This document shows positions 53,060 to 62,354 of a stretch of 64,000 bases of DNA, piece by piece. This DNA comes from an uncultured Luteitalea sp. Its GTDB lineage: Bacteria > Acidobacteriota > Vicinamibacteria > Vicinamibacterales > Vicinamibacteraceae. The stretch lies in assembly GCA_934541105.1 (NCBI GenBank), contig CAKTDA010000009.1:1-64000 (forward strand), written 5' to 3'. Under the pieces are notes generated by a model. That model did not search any database. It was not told the DNA's origin and was given only the letters and a program-made list of their open reading frames with translations. A program made the translations under genes and the position numbers. How positions within the stretch are numbered: position 1 is the stretch's first letter; every line of letters begins with the position of its first letter.

Positions 53060-54025
53060 ATGATGCCCACCGCCAGCGACCTCGAACTGCACCGTTCCGC
53101 CATCACCGGCCACTGCTACCGGATGCTCGGTTCGGTCGTCGATGCCGATGATGCCGTGCAGGAGACGATGGTGAGGGCCTGGCGTCACCTCGATGCCTTC
53201 GAGGGCCGATCGTCGCTGCGCACCTGGCTGTATCGCATCGCCACACGGGTCTGTCTCGATGCGTTGAGCGACCGCAAGCGGCGCCTGCGCTCGACCGAAG
53301 CCGGCCCCGTCGGCACGATTCACGACCCGCTCGAGCCGCTGCCGGCATCCGCATGGATCGAGCCCATCCCGGATGTCGATGCCCTGCCGTCGGACGCAAA
53401 CCCCCACGAGGCCGCCGTGCTCCGCCAGAGCCTGCGGCTGGCGTTCGTCGCTGCGCTGCAGCACCTTCCGCCGCGGCAGCGTGCGGTGCTGCTGCTCGTC
53501 GAAGTGCTCGGCTGGTCGGCGGCCGAGGTGGCAAGCGGCCTCGAGATGACGGTCGCCGCAGTGAACAGTGCACTCCAGCGCGCGCGTGCGACCCTCGCCA
53601 CGCGCGCCCCCGGCCGCCGCACCGACACGGCCTTGTCCACCGACGAGCAGGCGCTCGTGGACCGCTATGTCCACGCGTTCGAGCGCTACGATGTGGACGC
53701 CCTTGCGGCGCTCATGCACGAGGACGCGACGATGGCGATGCCGCCGTTCTCGCTGTGGCTGAAGGGCCGGGAACCGTTCTCGGCGTGGCTGCTCGGACGC
53801 GGTGCCGCGTGCCGCGGGTCGCGCCTGATCCCGATCGCGGCAAGCGGCCTGCCCGCGTTCGCGCAGTACAAGCCGGCCGGCGACGGCCGCTACGAACCGT
53901 GGGCGATCGTGGTGCTCGAGATCGAAGGCGGCCTCATCGCGGGCCAGACGTTCCATCTCGACACGGCCACGCTGTTCCCGCGTTTCGGCCTGCCGATGGC
54001 GATCAGCGCGCCGACAACTCCTTGA
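53060..54025 (+). CDS. ECF sigma factor with C-terminal SnoaL-like domain (SigJ/ECF41-type)
   Basis: A 321-residue protein. The sigma part comprises region 2 (HCYRMLGSVVDADDAVQETMVRAWRHLDAFEGRSSLRTWLYRIATRVCLDAL) and region 4 (LQHLPPRQRAVLLLVEVLGWSAAEVASGLEMTVAAVNSALQRARATL). A SnoaL/NTF2-like tail of about 120 residues follows (DRYVHAFERYDVDALAALMHEDATMAMPP ... WLKGREPFSAWL), as in ECF41/ECF56-type factors, where the tail replaces a separate anti-sigma factor. ATGs occur at 53060 and 53063. No dedicated COE/DoxX/carboxymuconolactone partner gene is adjacent. The 3' end overlaps the convergent GH5-like gene by 23 bp. Confidence 0.92.
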   Translation: MMPTASDLELHRSAITGHCYRMLGSVVDADDAVQETMVRAWRHLDAFEGRSSLRTWLYRIATRVCLDALSDRKRRLRSTEAGPVGTIHDPLEPLPASAWIEPIPDVDALPSDANPHEAAVLRQSLRLAFVAALQHLPPRQRAVLLLVEVLGWSAAEVASGLEMTVAAVNSALQRARATLATRAPGRRTDTALSTDEQALVDRYVHAFERYDVDALAALMHEDATMAMPPFSLWLKGREPFSAWLLGRGAACRGSRLIPIAASGLPAFAQYKPAGDGRYEPWAIVVLEIEGGLIAGQTFHLDTATLFPRFGLPMAISAPTTP

Positions 54026-55121
54026 TCAGCGTGGTCTCCTTCGCGTCGTACGGCGTCCCGTCGGTGCGAAAGACCTCGTGGAACCACACGGACGGCTCGC
54101 GGCCCACGTAAGGCTTCCGCCACGAATCCCACGGCAGGTGCGTCTGCGACTTGCCCTGCACGAGCCCCCAGTTGATGGCGCCGACGTTGTGCGTCTTCAG
54201 GACCGGCAGCGATCCCTGGAACGTACTGCCGTTGCCGCGTGCCATGTACTCGGTGCAGATGATCGGTCGCCCGTAGCCCTGCAACTGCTGGATGCGCACT
54301 TCGAGCTGCGGCGCTGGATCGTAGCTGTGGAACGTGATCACGTCCGAGAGCGCGAGCTGCAGCCGATCGACGGCGCTCAACTGATCGAGCTTCGACCAGT
54401 CGCCGCCACGCCACAACCCGCTCGTCAACGGCTGCACGGGATTGCCCGCGCGCACCCAGGCGAACACCTGCGGCAGCAGCGCGAGCACCAGCTCGCCCTT
54501 GTTCTTCGGCTCCAGGCTCGCGTACGCGGGGTCGTTCATGTTGTCCACCTCGTTCCAGAGGTCCCACGCGAGCACGCGCTCGTCCTTGCCGAATCGTGAG
54601 ACGACGGCCTTCACGTACGTCTCGAGCCGCGGCCACTGCGCCGGATCCTCGAGGGCGACCTTGCCGGGGCCCTGCACCCAGCCGGAGTTGTGGACGCCGG
54701 GGCGCGGAGGGCGCTGCGGCCCGACTGCGGGGAACGGATCCCACACCGAGTCGAACAGCACGAGCATCGGCCTGATGCGGTGCCGCGCCGCAATCGCGAG
54801 GAAGCGATCGACGCGCCCGAGGAATCCGTCGGGGTCCTGCTGGTACGCGAGGTCGTGCAGGAACACGCGCATCGTATTCATGCCGATTGCTGCCGCCCAT
54901 CCGAGCTCGAGATCGATCCGATCGGGGTCGAACGTCTCGGGCTGCCACATCTCGATCTGGTTGATGGCCGTCGCCGGCACGTAGTTGGCGCCGACGAGGA
55001 AGCCCTGTCGCGCGTACCACTCCCGCGCCCGCTCGGCGGTCCAGCGATCCTCGGCAGCGGCTGCCGCGGCATGCGCCACGAGCACGAGCGCCACCACGAT
55101 CCGCAATGCGACATTCCTCAT
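54003..55121 (-). CDS. Secreted glycoside hydrolase of the GH5/cellulase superfamily
   Basis: A 372-residue exported TIM-barrel enzyme. A Sec signal (ALRIVVALVLVAHAAAAAAE) precedes FLVGANYVPATAINQIEMWQ, then GMNTMRVFLHDL. The acid/base Glu lies in VLAWDLWNEVDN and the nucleophile Glu in RPIICTEYMARGNGS, the clan GH-A pattern with the two carboxylates at the ends of strands 4 and 7. The start ATG at 55121 fits the signal peptide; an upstream extension overlaps bshA. It begins 16 bp after the bshA stop, in the same direction. The polysaccharide substrate is unresolved (mannan- and glucan-type members both fit). Confidence 0.88.
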   Translation of the reverse strand: MRNVALRIVVALVLVAHAAAAAAEDRWTAERAREWYARQGFLVGANYVPATAINQIEMWQPETFDPDRIDLELGWAAAIGMNTMRVFLHDLAYQQDPDGFLGRVDRFLAIAARHRIRPMLVLFDSVWDPFPAVGPQRPPRPGVHNSGWVQGPGKVALEDPAQWPRLETYVKAVVSRFGKDERVLAWDLWNEVDNMNDPAYASLEPKNKGELVLALLPQVFAWVRAGNPVQPLTSGLWRGGDWSKLDQLSAVDRLQLALSDVITFHSYDPAPQLEVRIQQLQGYGRPIICTEYMARGNGSTFQGSLPVLKTHNVGAINWGLVQGKSQTHLPWDSWRKPYVGREPSVWFHEVFRTDGTPYDAKETTLIKELSAR

Positions 55122-55137
55122 CGACACGTCCCCTCCC

Positions 55138-56280
55138 TCACCGTCGCCCACTGGCGATGACTTCTTCGTAGAACTGCTCGTATCGCGGCACGACCGCCTC
55201 CTGCCTGAAGCGCTCCCGCGCATCGCCGGCAGCCGTGCGGCCCATCGCCTGGCGTCGCTCCGGATCCTCGAGGAGCGCCAGCGCGGCGTCGGCCATGCCG
55301 GCCGTATCGTCGGGCGCGCGCAGGTGCCCGGTCACGCCCTCGGTCACGACCTCCGGAAGCCCGCCGACGCGCGAGGCAATCACCGGCACTTCGCACGCCA
55401 TCGCCTCGAGCGCGGACAGGCCGAAGCTCTCCTGCGCGGACGGCAGCAGGAAGAGATCGGCAACCGCAAGCCACGGCAGCGGATCCGGCTGCTCACCCGC
55501 GAAGACAACGTCGGCGGTGAGGCCGAGCGACGCCGCGAGCGCCTCGACGCGAGGGCGCTCGGGCCCGTCGCCGACGAGCACGAGGCGCGCCGGCAGCCGC
55601 TCCCTGACGCGGCGGAAGACGTCCACCACGGCGTCGAGCCGCTTGACCGGCCTGAAGTTCGACGTGTGCAGCAGGATCGCGGCGTTCCCGGGCCCGGCAA
55701 GCCGCGCGCGCAGTTCCGGGTCGGGCCGGCGGCGATAGCGCGAGACGTCGAGGAAGTTCGGGATGACGCGGATGTCGCGGGTGATGCCGAGCGTCGCGTT
55801 GGTGTCGCGCGCGAGGCTCTCCGAGACGGCCGTCACGCCGTGCGACTGCTCGATCGAGAACGCGACCGCCGAGGAGTACGACGGGTCGCTGCCGACGAGC
55901 GTGATGTCGGTGCCGTGCAGGGTCGTAATCGTGCGGGGGATGACGCCGCCCGACGCCGAGAGCATCTGGTCGGCAAGGTACGCGGCCGTGGCGTGCGGCA
56001 CGGCGTAGTGCGCATGCACGATGTCGAGGCAGCGTTCGCGGGCCACGCGCACGATCGTGTTGGCGAGCGCGAGCAGGTACTGCGGCTCGAGGAACAGCGG
56101 ATACGGCGGGGCCGTCACCGGTTCGAACGAGAAGCGGGCCTCGCCCTCGCGCCAGCGGAACGGCCGCTCGCGGCTGATCAGGTGCACTTCGTGCCCGCGC
56201 CTCGCGAGGGCACGACCGAGCTCGGTGGCCACGACACCACTGCCGCCGACCGAGGCGTAGCAGACGATGCCGATGTTCAC
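55138..56280 (-). CDS. bshA: N-acetyl-alpha-D-glucosaminyl L-malate synthase BshA
   Basis: GT4-family glycosyltransferase that makes GlcNAc-malate from UDP-GlcNAc and L-malate, first step of bacillithiol synthesis. The sequence begins NIGIVCYASVGGSGVVATELG and contains ISRERPFRW, HAHYAVPHATAAYLA, TTLHGTDITLVGSDPSY, HTSNFRPVKRLDAVV and PSAQESFGLSALEAMACEVPVI, all standard BshA signatures. The start is a GTG at 56280 overlapping the bshB1 stop (GTGA). The length is 380 aa, normal. Next to bshB1 this makes a secure assignment. Confidence 0.95.
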   Translation of the reverse strand: MNIGIVCYASVGGSGVVATELGRALARRGHEVHLISRERPFRWREGEARFSFEPVTAPPYPLFLEPQYLLALANTIVRVARERCLDIVHAHYAVPHATAAYLADQMLSASGGVIPRTITTLHGTDITLVGSDPSYSSAVAFSIEQSHGVTAVSESLARDTNATLGITRDIRVIPNFLDVSRYRRRPDPELRARLAGPGNAAILLHTSNFRPVKRLDAVVDVFRRVRERLPARLVLVGDGPERPRVEALAASLGLTADVVFAGEQPDPLPWLAVADLFLLPSAQESFGLSALEAMACEVPVIASRVGGLPEVVTEGVTGHLRAPDDTAGMADAALALLEDPERRQAMGRTAAGDARERFRQEAVVPRYEQFYEEVIASGRR

Positions 56281-56990
56281 GCGAGGTCCTTGAGCAGTCC
56301 CGCGCGCATCAGCGGTTCGCGGACGACGAGCCCCTCGGCAAAGGCCACCCCGGCCAGCACGCCGAACTGGGCGTCGCGGCTCTCGATCAACTGGCGGTAT
56401 CCGGAGCCGACAAGTCGCGTCGGCACCGCCGAGGGATCGGTCGGCGAGAACTGGCTGCGATGGCAGTCGAGCGCCGCGCGCTTGATGTCGTACACCGTCG
56501 AGACGTCCACGACGAACGAGGGCGGCGCGCTGTCGTTGATGAAGTAGTAGCAGACCCACTCGGGCCGCCACGCGGGATGGTCCGTCTCGTAACGGCGCAG
56601 GCCACTGCGGTGGCACGCGGTGCCGAGCACCTGGCTTGCCGCGACGTGATCCGGATGACGGTCCTGCCAGTACGGAAGGGCCACGGTGCGCGGACGCAGC
56701 CGGCGGATGCAGTCCACCGCCGCCCGCAGTTGATCGGGCGCGCCGGTGATGCCGCCGTCGGGCCACCCGAGATTCTCGCGGACGACCACGCCCAGCACCT
56801 GCGCGGCAGCCTGCGCCTCCGCGAGCCGCTCCTCGGGGGTGCCGTTGCTCCCGAGTTCGCCCGCCGTGAGGTCGCACAACCCGACGCGGTGCCCCGCGGC
56901 GGCGTGACGCGCCACGCAGCCGCCGAGCCCGATCTCGATGTCGTCGGGATGGGCACCGAAGGCCAGGACGTCGAGTGGCATGTGCGTCAC
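56277..56990 (-). CDS. bshB1: Bacillithiol biosynthesis deacetylase BshB1
   Basis: Zinc-dependent LmbE-type deacetylase that converts GlcNAc-malate to GlcN-malate, second step of bacillithiol synthesis. The metal motif AHPDD sits at about residues 13-17, followed by GELGSNGTPEERLAEA and NLGWPDGGI; RHPDHVAASQVL carries the other zinc His. YRQLIESRDAQFGVLAGVAFAEGL is the BshB1-specific C-terminus. The GTG at 56990 has a GGAG 4 bp upstream; the ATG at 56981 (MPLDVLAF) is an alternative. It is directly followed by bshA. The cysteine ligase gene bshC is not in this window. Confidence 0.95.
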   Translation of the reverse strand: MTHMPLDVLAFGAHPDDIEIGLGGCVARHAAAGHRVGLCDLTAGELGSNGTPEERLAEAQAAAQVLGVVVRENLGWPDGGITGAPDQLRAAVDCIRRLRPRTVALPYWQDRHPDHVAASQVLGTACHRSGLRRYETDHPAWRPEWVCYYFINDSAPPSFVVDVSTVYDIKRAALDCHRSQFSPTDPSAVPTRLVGSGYRQLIESRDAQFGVLAGVAFAEGLVVREPLMRAGLLKDLA

Positions 56991-57023
56991 TGTACTCCGA
57001 CAAGAAACGGGAACGACACGGCC

Positions 57024-58316
57024 TCAGCGCCAGCCGCCGAACAGGTCCTGCCAGCAGGCGGCGACCTCGTCGCGCTGCGCCTGCGGAATCCCGGGCTCGA
57101 ATGGCAGGACGTCGGCCGTGGCGAGATCGTCGAGCCACGTCGCAATCGCACCGACATCGGCGGCAATCACGTCCGCCGACACGCGCGACACATCATCGTC
57201 TGGCCGGTGGTGGAAGAAGCGGCCTGCGTCGCAGTTGACGCGGTAGTGGAACACTCCCGGGAGGCCCGCAGCCACGAACGGGAAGTGATCGGCATACGGC
57301 ACCACGCCCGTGTGCGTCCGGTAGTACCGGCCCGCGGCATGGAAGTGCGGCCGGAACGACGCCTCGAACGAGGGGTCCCCGTTGATGTACAGCTCGAGCC
57401 ACCCGAGGTGCGAGCCGAAGCTGTCGAGGTTGTACATCGCGCGCCCCCGCGCCTCGATCTCGGCCCGATGACGACGCACGTAGGCGGCCGAGCCGACCGA
57501 GAGCTGCTCCTCGGCGCCGAAGGAGATGAGGCGGATCGTGCGGCGTCGCGGCCTGTCGTGCAGCAGCCGCGCGAGTTCGAGCACACCGACAACGCCGGAG
57601 CCGTTGTCGTCGGCGCCGGGCGAGCCGGCCTGTGTGTCGTGGTGCGCGCTCGCGTAGAGGATGTCGTCGGCGAGGTCGGTGCCGGGCAGGTCGATGACGA
57701 CGTTCTGGGACGTCGCGGGCGTCATGCCGCCGGCGACACGGCAGCGCGCGTGCGTCGCGCCCGCGGCCACCCAGTCCCACGCGTCCCGGTGTGCGACGTT
57801 GAGCGTCGGCACGGCACCGATGGCCGCCGTGTACTCGGGGAACATGCCGTCGGCAAGCGGCGTGGCGCCCGGGTAGCGCGTGTCGACCATCAGCAGGAAG
57901 GCCGGGCCGGCATCCATCAGCCTCGCGTAAGAGGCGCGTGACTCGATGTGCGTGCCGAGATGGATCACGGCGCGCCCCCGCAGGTCGCCCAGATCGGCCC
58001 GCTGGTAGTCGGTCGGCGTGAGCACCGCGAGCGGTGCCTCGCGCCACTCGCCATCGGTGCCGGGCGTGCTGCTGAACAGCGAGCACGGGAACGGCCGCCA
58101 GTCGCCGTGCACCCGAATCTCGAGCTGTTCGGCCGTCACATCACGCGACTTCACGGGGAACGTCTCGTCGTGGACCGCAAGGCCGAGGACCTCGGCCGTC
58201 GTGATCACGTGGTCCGCGGCGGCGCGCTCGCCCGGCGTGCCGGCGAGGCGGATGCCGATGTCGTTGGCCAGGACGTGCAGGTCGCGCGCAATGCGGTCTG
58301 GGGAGGCAGTCAGCAT
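57024..58316 (-). CDS. M28 family metallopeptidase
   Basis: Di-zinc aminopeptidase of about 430 residues without an obvious signal peptide. An N-terminal part with a PA-like insert (LGDLRGRAVIHLGTHIESRASYARLMDAGPAFLLMVDT) precedes the peptidase core. Zinc ligands are visible in order: ASAHHDTQAGSPGADDNGSG (His and Asp), ISFGAEEQLSVGSAA (Glu pair), MYNLDSFGSHLG (Asp) and a late His in the segment FVAAGLPGVFHYRVNCD. The start ATG at 58316 is preferred over the GTG at 58346. It lies 33 bp upstream of bshB1 and probably shares a transcript. Any connection to bacillithiol turnover is speculative. Confidence 0.88.
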   Translation of the reverse strand: MLTASPDRIARDLHVLANDIGIRLAGTPGERAAADHVITTAEVLGLAVHDETFPVKSRDVTAEQLEIRVHGDWRPFPCSLFSSTPGTDGEWREAPLAVLTPTDYQRADLGDLRGRAVIHLGTHIESRASYARLMDAGPAFLLMVDTRYPGATPLADGMFPEYTAAIGAVPTLNVAHRDAWDWVAAGATHARCRVAGGMTPATSQNVVIDLPGTDLADDILYASAHHDTQAGSPGADDNGSGVVGVLELARLLHDRPRRRTIRLISFGAEEQLSVGSAAYVRRHRAEIEARGRAMYNLDSFGSHLGWLELYINGDPSFEASFRPHFHAAGRYYRTHTGVVPYADHFPFVAAGLPGVFHYRVNCDAGRFFHHRPDDDVSRVSADVIAADVGAIATWLDDLATADVLPFEPGIPQAQRDEVAACWQDLFGGWR

Positions 58317-58408
58317 CCGGGCAGCATACCCTCGTGAGAGCGTCACCCGTCGCCCGTCGCAGGCGTCGGACTTGTCCGACGGGCGCCGCCCCGTCCTATG
58401 ATCGCGTC

Positions 58409-59017
58409 GTGGCGAAGCGACCCGACGTGCTGCTGTTCGATCTGGGCGGCGTGCTGCTTGATTTCTCCGGCGTCGAGGAACTCGCCCGGCTGCTGCCGGC
58501 GCCGATGACGGCCGACGCGATCAAGGCACGCTGGATTGCCTGTCCGTATTCGACCGCCTATGGCAGCGGCGAAATCGACGACGCGGCGTTCGCGCAACGG
58601 TTCCTCGCTGACTGGGGCATCGACATGCCGCCTGCGGCGTTCCTCGCGGAGTACCGATCGTGGGCGCGCGGCTGGCTCCCGGGAGCCACGGAACTGCTCG
58701 ACGAACTGCGGCCGCAGTTCCGGCTCGCGGCACTGAGCAACTCCAACGCCGCGCACTGGACGCGCGTCGTGGACGACCTCGGTCTCGCGGATCGGGTGGA
58801 GGTGGCGCTCTCGTCGCACGAGATTGGCGTCCGCAAGCCCGACCCGCGCGCGTTCGCGATTGCGCTGGACCGGCTCCAGGTGCCTGCAGCCGACGTGCTG
58901 TTCTTCGACGATGCGGCGGGCAACGTGGCGGCGGCGCGTGAAGTGGGGATGCAGGCGGCCCTTGTCGACGGACCGGCCGCCATCCGGCGCCACCTGCGTG
59001 AGTCCGGTTGGCTCTGA
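58409..59017 (+). CDS. HAD superfamily (subfamily IA) hydrolase
   Basis: Cytoplasmic Rossmann-like phosphatase/dehalogenase of 202 residues. Motif I is LLFDLGGVLLDF (nucleophile Asp; second position Gly as in many IA members), motif II LSNSNAAHW, motif III Lys in GVRKPDPRAF and motif IV VLFFDDAAGN. The cap domain is alpha-helical (residues 15-90). It starts with a GTG at 58409 and is divergent from the M28 gene (92 bp). The substrate is unknown; YihX-like glucose-1-phosphate phosphatases share this layout. Confidence 0.92.
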   Translation: MAKRPDVLLFDLGGVLLDFSGVEELARLLPAPMTADAIKARWIACPYSTAYGSGEIDDAAFAQRFLADWGIDMPPAAFLAEYRSWARGWLPGATELLDELRPQFRLAALSNSNAAHWTRVVDDLGLADRVEVALSSHEIGVRKPDPRAFAIALDRLQVPAADVLFFDDAAGNVAAAREVGMQAALVDGPAAIRRHLRESGWL

Positions 59018-59030
59018 GGGCGGCCTGCCG

Positions 59031-59060
59031 TTGACCGGCAGCGCGGCCGCACAGTACACT
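59031..59060 (+). promoter_or_regulatory. Sigma-70-type promoter for the tRNA-Asn transcript
   Basis: TTGACC (59031-59036), an 18-bp spacer and TACACT (59055-59060). The predicted start is about 59067, giving a 57-nt leader before the tRNA at 59124. It begins 14 bp after the HAD gene stop, so the tRNA is probably transcribed on its own together with the downstream repeat array. Confidence 0.55.
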
Positions 59061-59123
59061 GCGTGTTCGTGCCCGGGCCATTCCGGGTGCGCGTGTCCGG
59101 CTCGCCGGCGCGTCTCCCCGAGT

Positions 59124-59545
<422 letters not shown>

Positions 59546-59550
59546 TCGCG

Positions 59551-59799
59551 TGGGCTTGGCGGTTCGAAGATGGCGGGATGCGTCGCGATCCGCAGGACGC
59601 CCGACAGCACCGGCTCGAACAGCGCGACGGACTCGGTGCCGTTCAGCGCATTCTGCAGCCCGTTGCCTCCGAACGTCGGCAGACGAACCGGCGGCCGGCG
59701 CCTGGCGCGTCCCTCCGCCAAACGGGCGCGGAGCGCTTCCTCCACGAGAGCCTTCGGCGCGAGCGCGGCGAACCCTCCTACGCCGTCGTCTGTCAGCGC
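59551..59799 (-). pseudogene. Remnant of a VapBC-type toxin-antitoxin module (fused fragments)
   Basis: A minus-strand frame reads FAALAPKALVEEALRARL then AEGRARRRPPVRLPTFGGNGLQ, resembling the C-terminal half of VapB antitoxins (dimer helix plus basic linker and PTF motif). It then passes directly into ESVALFEPVLSGVLRIATHPAIFEPPSP, which resembles the middle of VapC PIN toxins (LxLSxLVLSGFLRIVTHPRVFxPPxP). There is no start codon of VapB type, the first half of VapC with its catalytic Asp is deleted, and the C-terminus runs into the repeat array. I interpret it as a deletion remnant. It overlaps the methyltransferase stop by a few bases. Recognition is from memory of the families. Confidence 0.5.
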
Positions 59800-60650
59800 G
59801 CACGGTGTCCGATGACGAGCAGGAACTCGTAGGGGACCTCGACGCGACCGCCGTCCCGGCAGCCGCTCCACCGGACGATGGCGTCCGAGAACGCTCGGTC
59901 GAGCGCCTCTCGCCTCTCTGGCGTCGCCTGCAGATTCCTGCGGATCGCAACCAGTGGGGGGAACGTGTCCTGGAAGAGCCGCACGTAGTCCTGGAGCCCC
60001 GGGGCCCGCTCCACGTAGGTGTGCCGCGTCATCGTCAGCGCGCTCACGCGAGCGCGAAACAGGTCGCGCACGTGCGCCTCGTCTCCCCATGACACTGGCG
60101 GCGACGCACCTGGTGGTGGAGGTGGCAGGTATGGAGCGAGCAGCGCAAAGAACTCGCCGCCAATCCCTTCCGGCGTGAACGCGATGAGCCCGATGGTGCC
60201 GGCGGGCCGGCAGACGCGGACGAGCTCGTCCGCGACGCGCTGGTGCTGCGGCGCGAACATGGCGCCGAGGCAGGAGGTGACCACGTCGAACGAATGGTCG
60301 GCGAACGGGAGCGCCTCCGCGTCGCCCTCCATCCACTCGAGGTCGACGCCCGCCTCCGCCGCGCCACGCCGGCCCGCGACGAAATGCTCGGGCGTCAGAT
60401 CGGACGCCACCACCGAGGCGCCCTTCAGGGCCGCGCGGATGGCGACGTTCCCCGTCCCGGCTGCCACATCGAGGACGCGCTGGCCCGCCTGAATGCCGCA
60501 CGCATCCGCCAGCAGCGAACCCAGCTCCCACACGGTCGCGCGTGCGAATCGGTCGTAGTCGCCCATGGCCCACATGGCGCGCTGAACCGCCTTCGCCGCG
60601 CGATCACTGTCGGTCGAGTGGAACGCAGTCCCGCGTGCGTGAGGTGCCAT
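59793..60650 (-). CDS. Class I SAM-dependent methyltransferase
   Basis: A 285-residue cytoplasmic methyltransferase. The SAM motif I is VLDVAAGTGNVAIRAA, motif II VVASDLTPEHF, then EWMEGDAEALPFADHSFDVVTSCLGAMFAP (motifs III/IV) and ELVRVCRPAGTIGLIAFTPEGIGGEFF. This order is the UbiE/COQ5-Methyltransf_11 type. The start ATG at 60650 is followed by a His/Ser-rich N-terminus. It is divergent from an AraC-type regulator (85 bp), which may control it. The acceptor substrate is unknown. Confidence 0.9.
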   Translation of the reverse strand: MAPHARGTAFHSTDSDRAAKAVQRAMWAMGDYDRFARATVWELGSLLADACGIQAGQRVLDVAAGTGNVAIRAALKGASVVASDLTPEHFVAGRRGAAEAGVDLEWMEGDAEALPFADHSFDVVTSCLGAMFAPQHQRVADELVRVCRPAGTIGLIAFTPEGIGGEFFALLAPYLPPPPPGASPPVSWGDEAHVRDLFRARVSALTMTRHTYVERAPGLQDYVRLFQDTFPPLVAIRRNLQATPERREALDRAFSDAIVRWSGCRDGGRVEVPYEFLLVIGHRAR

Positions 60651-60735
60651 GCCTTCCACGCTAGAAGACCCTGCTGCCCGTTGCCAGCTCCGGGCGTCCG
60701 GGTTGTCTGCTCCACGGTCCGTGATTGACGCAGGT

Positions 60736-61851
60736 ATGATGCCGCGCATGGGCGCGACCGGCATCGGCGTGCATCCTCTCCGGGAACACCTCCCCGCACC
60801 GCAACCAGCACTCCGGGAAGCGGATACGTTGTCCGAGGTCCTGGAAGTCCTCCACCTGACGGGGGCCGTGTTCTTCGTGGTCGATGCGCGCACGCCATGG
60901 GTGGCCGAAGCGCCAGCGTCGACCGATCTGGCGCCCGTCATCCTGCCTGACGCGCAGCACATCGTCTCGTATCACGTGGTCTGTCAGGGCGACTGCTGGT
61001 GCGAATCACCGGGGCAGCCGCCCCTGCGACTCGAAACGGGCGACGTGCTGGTCGTACCGCACGGGCACCCGTATCAGCTCGCCACGGCCCGCGGCATGCG
61101 CACCGGCTGGTCGCTGGACGATGCACTCGAGTGGTTCAGGGCAATGGCCGGAGGGCGGCTGCCGTTCGTGGTGACTGAAGGGGGCGATGGGCACGGGCAT
61201 CTCCGGCTCGTGTGCGGGTTCCTCGGATGCGATGCACTCCCGTTCAATCCGGTCTTGGCATCCATGCCGCCGCTTCTCCGGGTAAGGCTGCAGCGGAGTT
61301 CAGAGGATCGGCTGCCGACACTCCTCGACTATGCGGTGGCAGAATCGACATGCGGCCGCCCCGGCAGCCGGTCGGTGCTTCTGCGGATCGCCGAACTCGT
61401 GTTCGTCGAAGTGTTGCGAGGTCACCTGACAGCGGCTTCGGACGCGGCCGAGAACTGGCTCGGCGGCTTGCGCGATCCCGTCGTGGGGCGGGCGCTCACC
61501 CGCCTCCATGCCGACCCGGCGCGCGCATGGACGGTGCGCGACCTCGCTCGTGAAGCAGGCGCGTCGCGTTCGGTGCTCGCCGAACGCTTTCCTCGCTTCG
61601 TCGGCTGTCCGCCCATGCGCTACCTCACTCGGTGGCGGATGCAACTCGCCGCCAGCCGGCTGACTGCAGGCGCGGCGACAGTGGGCGCGGTCGCGAGCGA
61701 GGTGGGCTACGAATCGGAGGCGGCCTTCTGTCGGGCGTTCAAGAACGTGACCGGCGCGACGCCGGCAGCCTGGCGCAGCCAGGGACGGACGTCGCGACAC
61801 CTCGGCGCCAGCCGGGACCCTGAGCCAATTCGACACGCTTTCCGCTTGTAG
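60736..61851 (+). CDS. AraC family transcriptional regulator with cupin-6 type sensor domain
   Basis: A 371-residue regulator. The N-terminal cupin_6/AraC-binding domain (SEVLEVLHLTGAVFFVVDARTPW, CQGDCWCESPGQPPLRLETGDVLVVPHGHPYQL) is joined to a C-terminal double helix-turn-helix: WTVRDLAREAGASRSVLAERF and VGAVASEVGYESEAAFCRAFKNVTGATPAAWR. The layout matches regulators found next to oxidoreductase or methyltransferase genes. The ATG pair at 60736/60739 starts the domain; an upstream in-frame ATG at 60649 lies in the divergent gene's start. The ligand is unknown. Confidence 0.93.
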   Translation: MMPRMGATGIGVHPLREHLPAPQPALREADTLSEVLEVLHLTGAVFFVVDARTPWVAEAPASTDLAPVILPDAQHIVSYHVVCQGDCWCESPGQPPLRLETGDVLVVPHGHPYQLATARGMRTGWSLDDALEWFRAMAGGRLPFVVTEGGDGHGHLRLVCGFLGCDALPFNPVLASMPPLLRVRLQRSSEDRLPTLLDYAVAESTCGRPGSRSVLLRIAELVFVEVLRGHLTAASDAAENWLGGLRDPVVGRALTRLHADPARAWTVRDLAREAGASRSVLAERFPRFVGCPPMRYLTRWRMQLAASRLTAGAATVGAVASEVGYESEAAFCRAFKNVTGATPAAWRSQGRTSRHLGASRDPEPIRHAFRL

Positions 61852-61916
61852 GGAGGAAGCCGCGGCAGCGCCTGAGGACGGTCCTCGACTCGCCGATGCT
61901 GCGTCCCGGTGCGGAT

Positions 61917-62354
61917 ATGTGTATGACGACAGCCGAAATCGCCAGTGCACCGTTGCCGGGAGCGCGTGGCGCACGACGCAGGTCCTGGCTGTTCGTGGGC
62001 CTGATGATCGTGTTGACAATTCTCACGATCCTGGGGTTTTCGCCCCGGTACTACTGGCCGCTGCTCTCGGGGCAACCCGCCGACGAGTCCAGCGGCCGAA
62101 CCCAGAGGAGCAAGCGTCCGTCCGCGGCTTCGGCGATGAACGCCAGCGGCGTGAGTCGCCAGTCTACCCGCAAGGCGTTCGATGCGCCGCCATCCGCGGC
62201 ATCGAGGCACCAGCTGGCACGGCGGCAGGCTCGGCAGGATGGAATGCCGGCACAAGCGCGATCTGAACACGCAACAAGATGGTGGCGGGCGAGCCCGACG
62301 TCGTCGCGACGGGCGAGCGCCGCGGCCTCAGGAGGAGCTCAACCGCCATGGTGA
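61917..62354 (+). pseudogene. 5' remnant of a small membrane protein gene
   Basis: The first ~55 codons read like a membrane protein N-terminus: polar start, RRRSWLFVGLMIVLTILTIL and GFSPRYYWPLLSG, resembling a family that normally continues with several more membrane helices. After about 62075 the frame turns into a Ser/Arg-rich stretch without hydrophobic segments up to the stop, and neither other plus-strand frame restores one. I therefore read it as truncated. It could also be a genuine single-helix protein. The tail overlaps the leader of the next gene. Confidence 0.35.
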
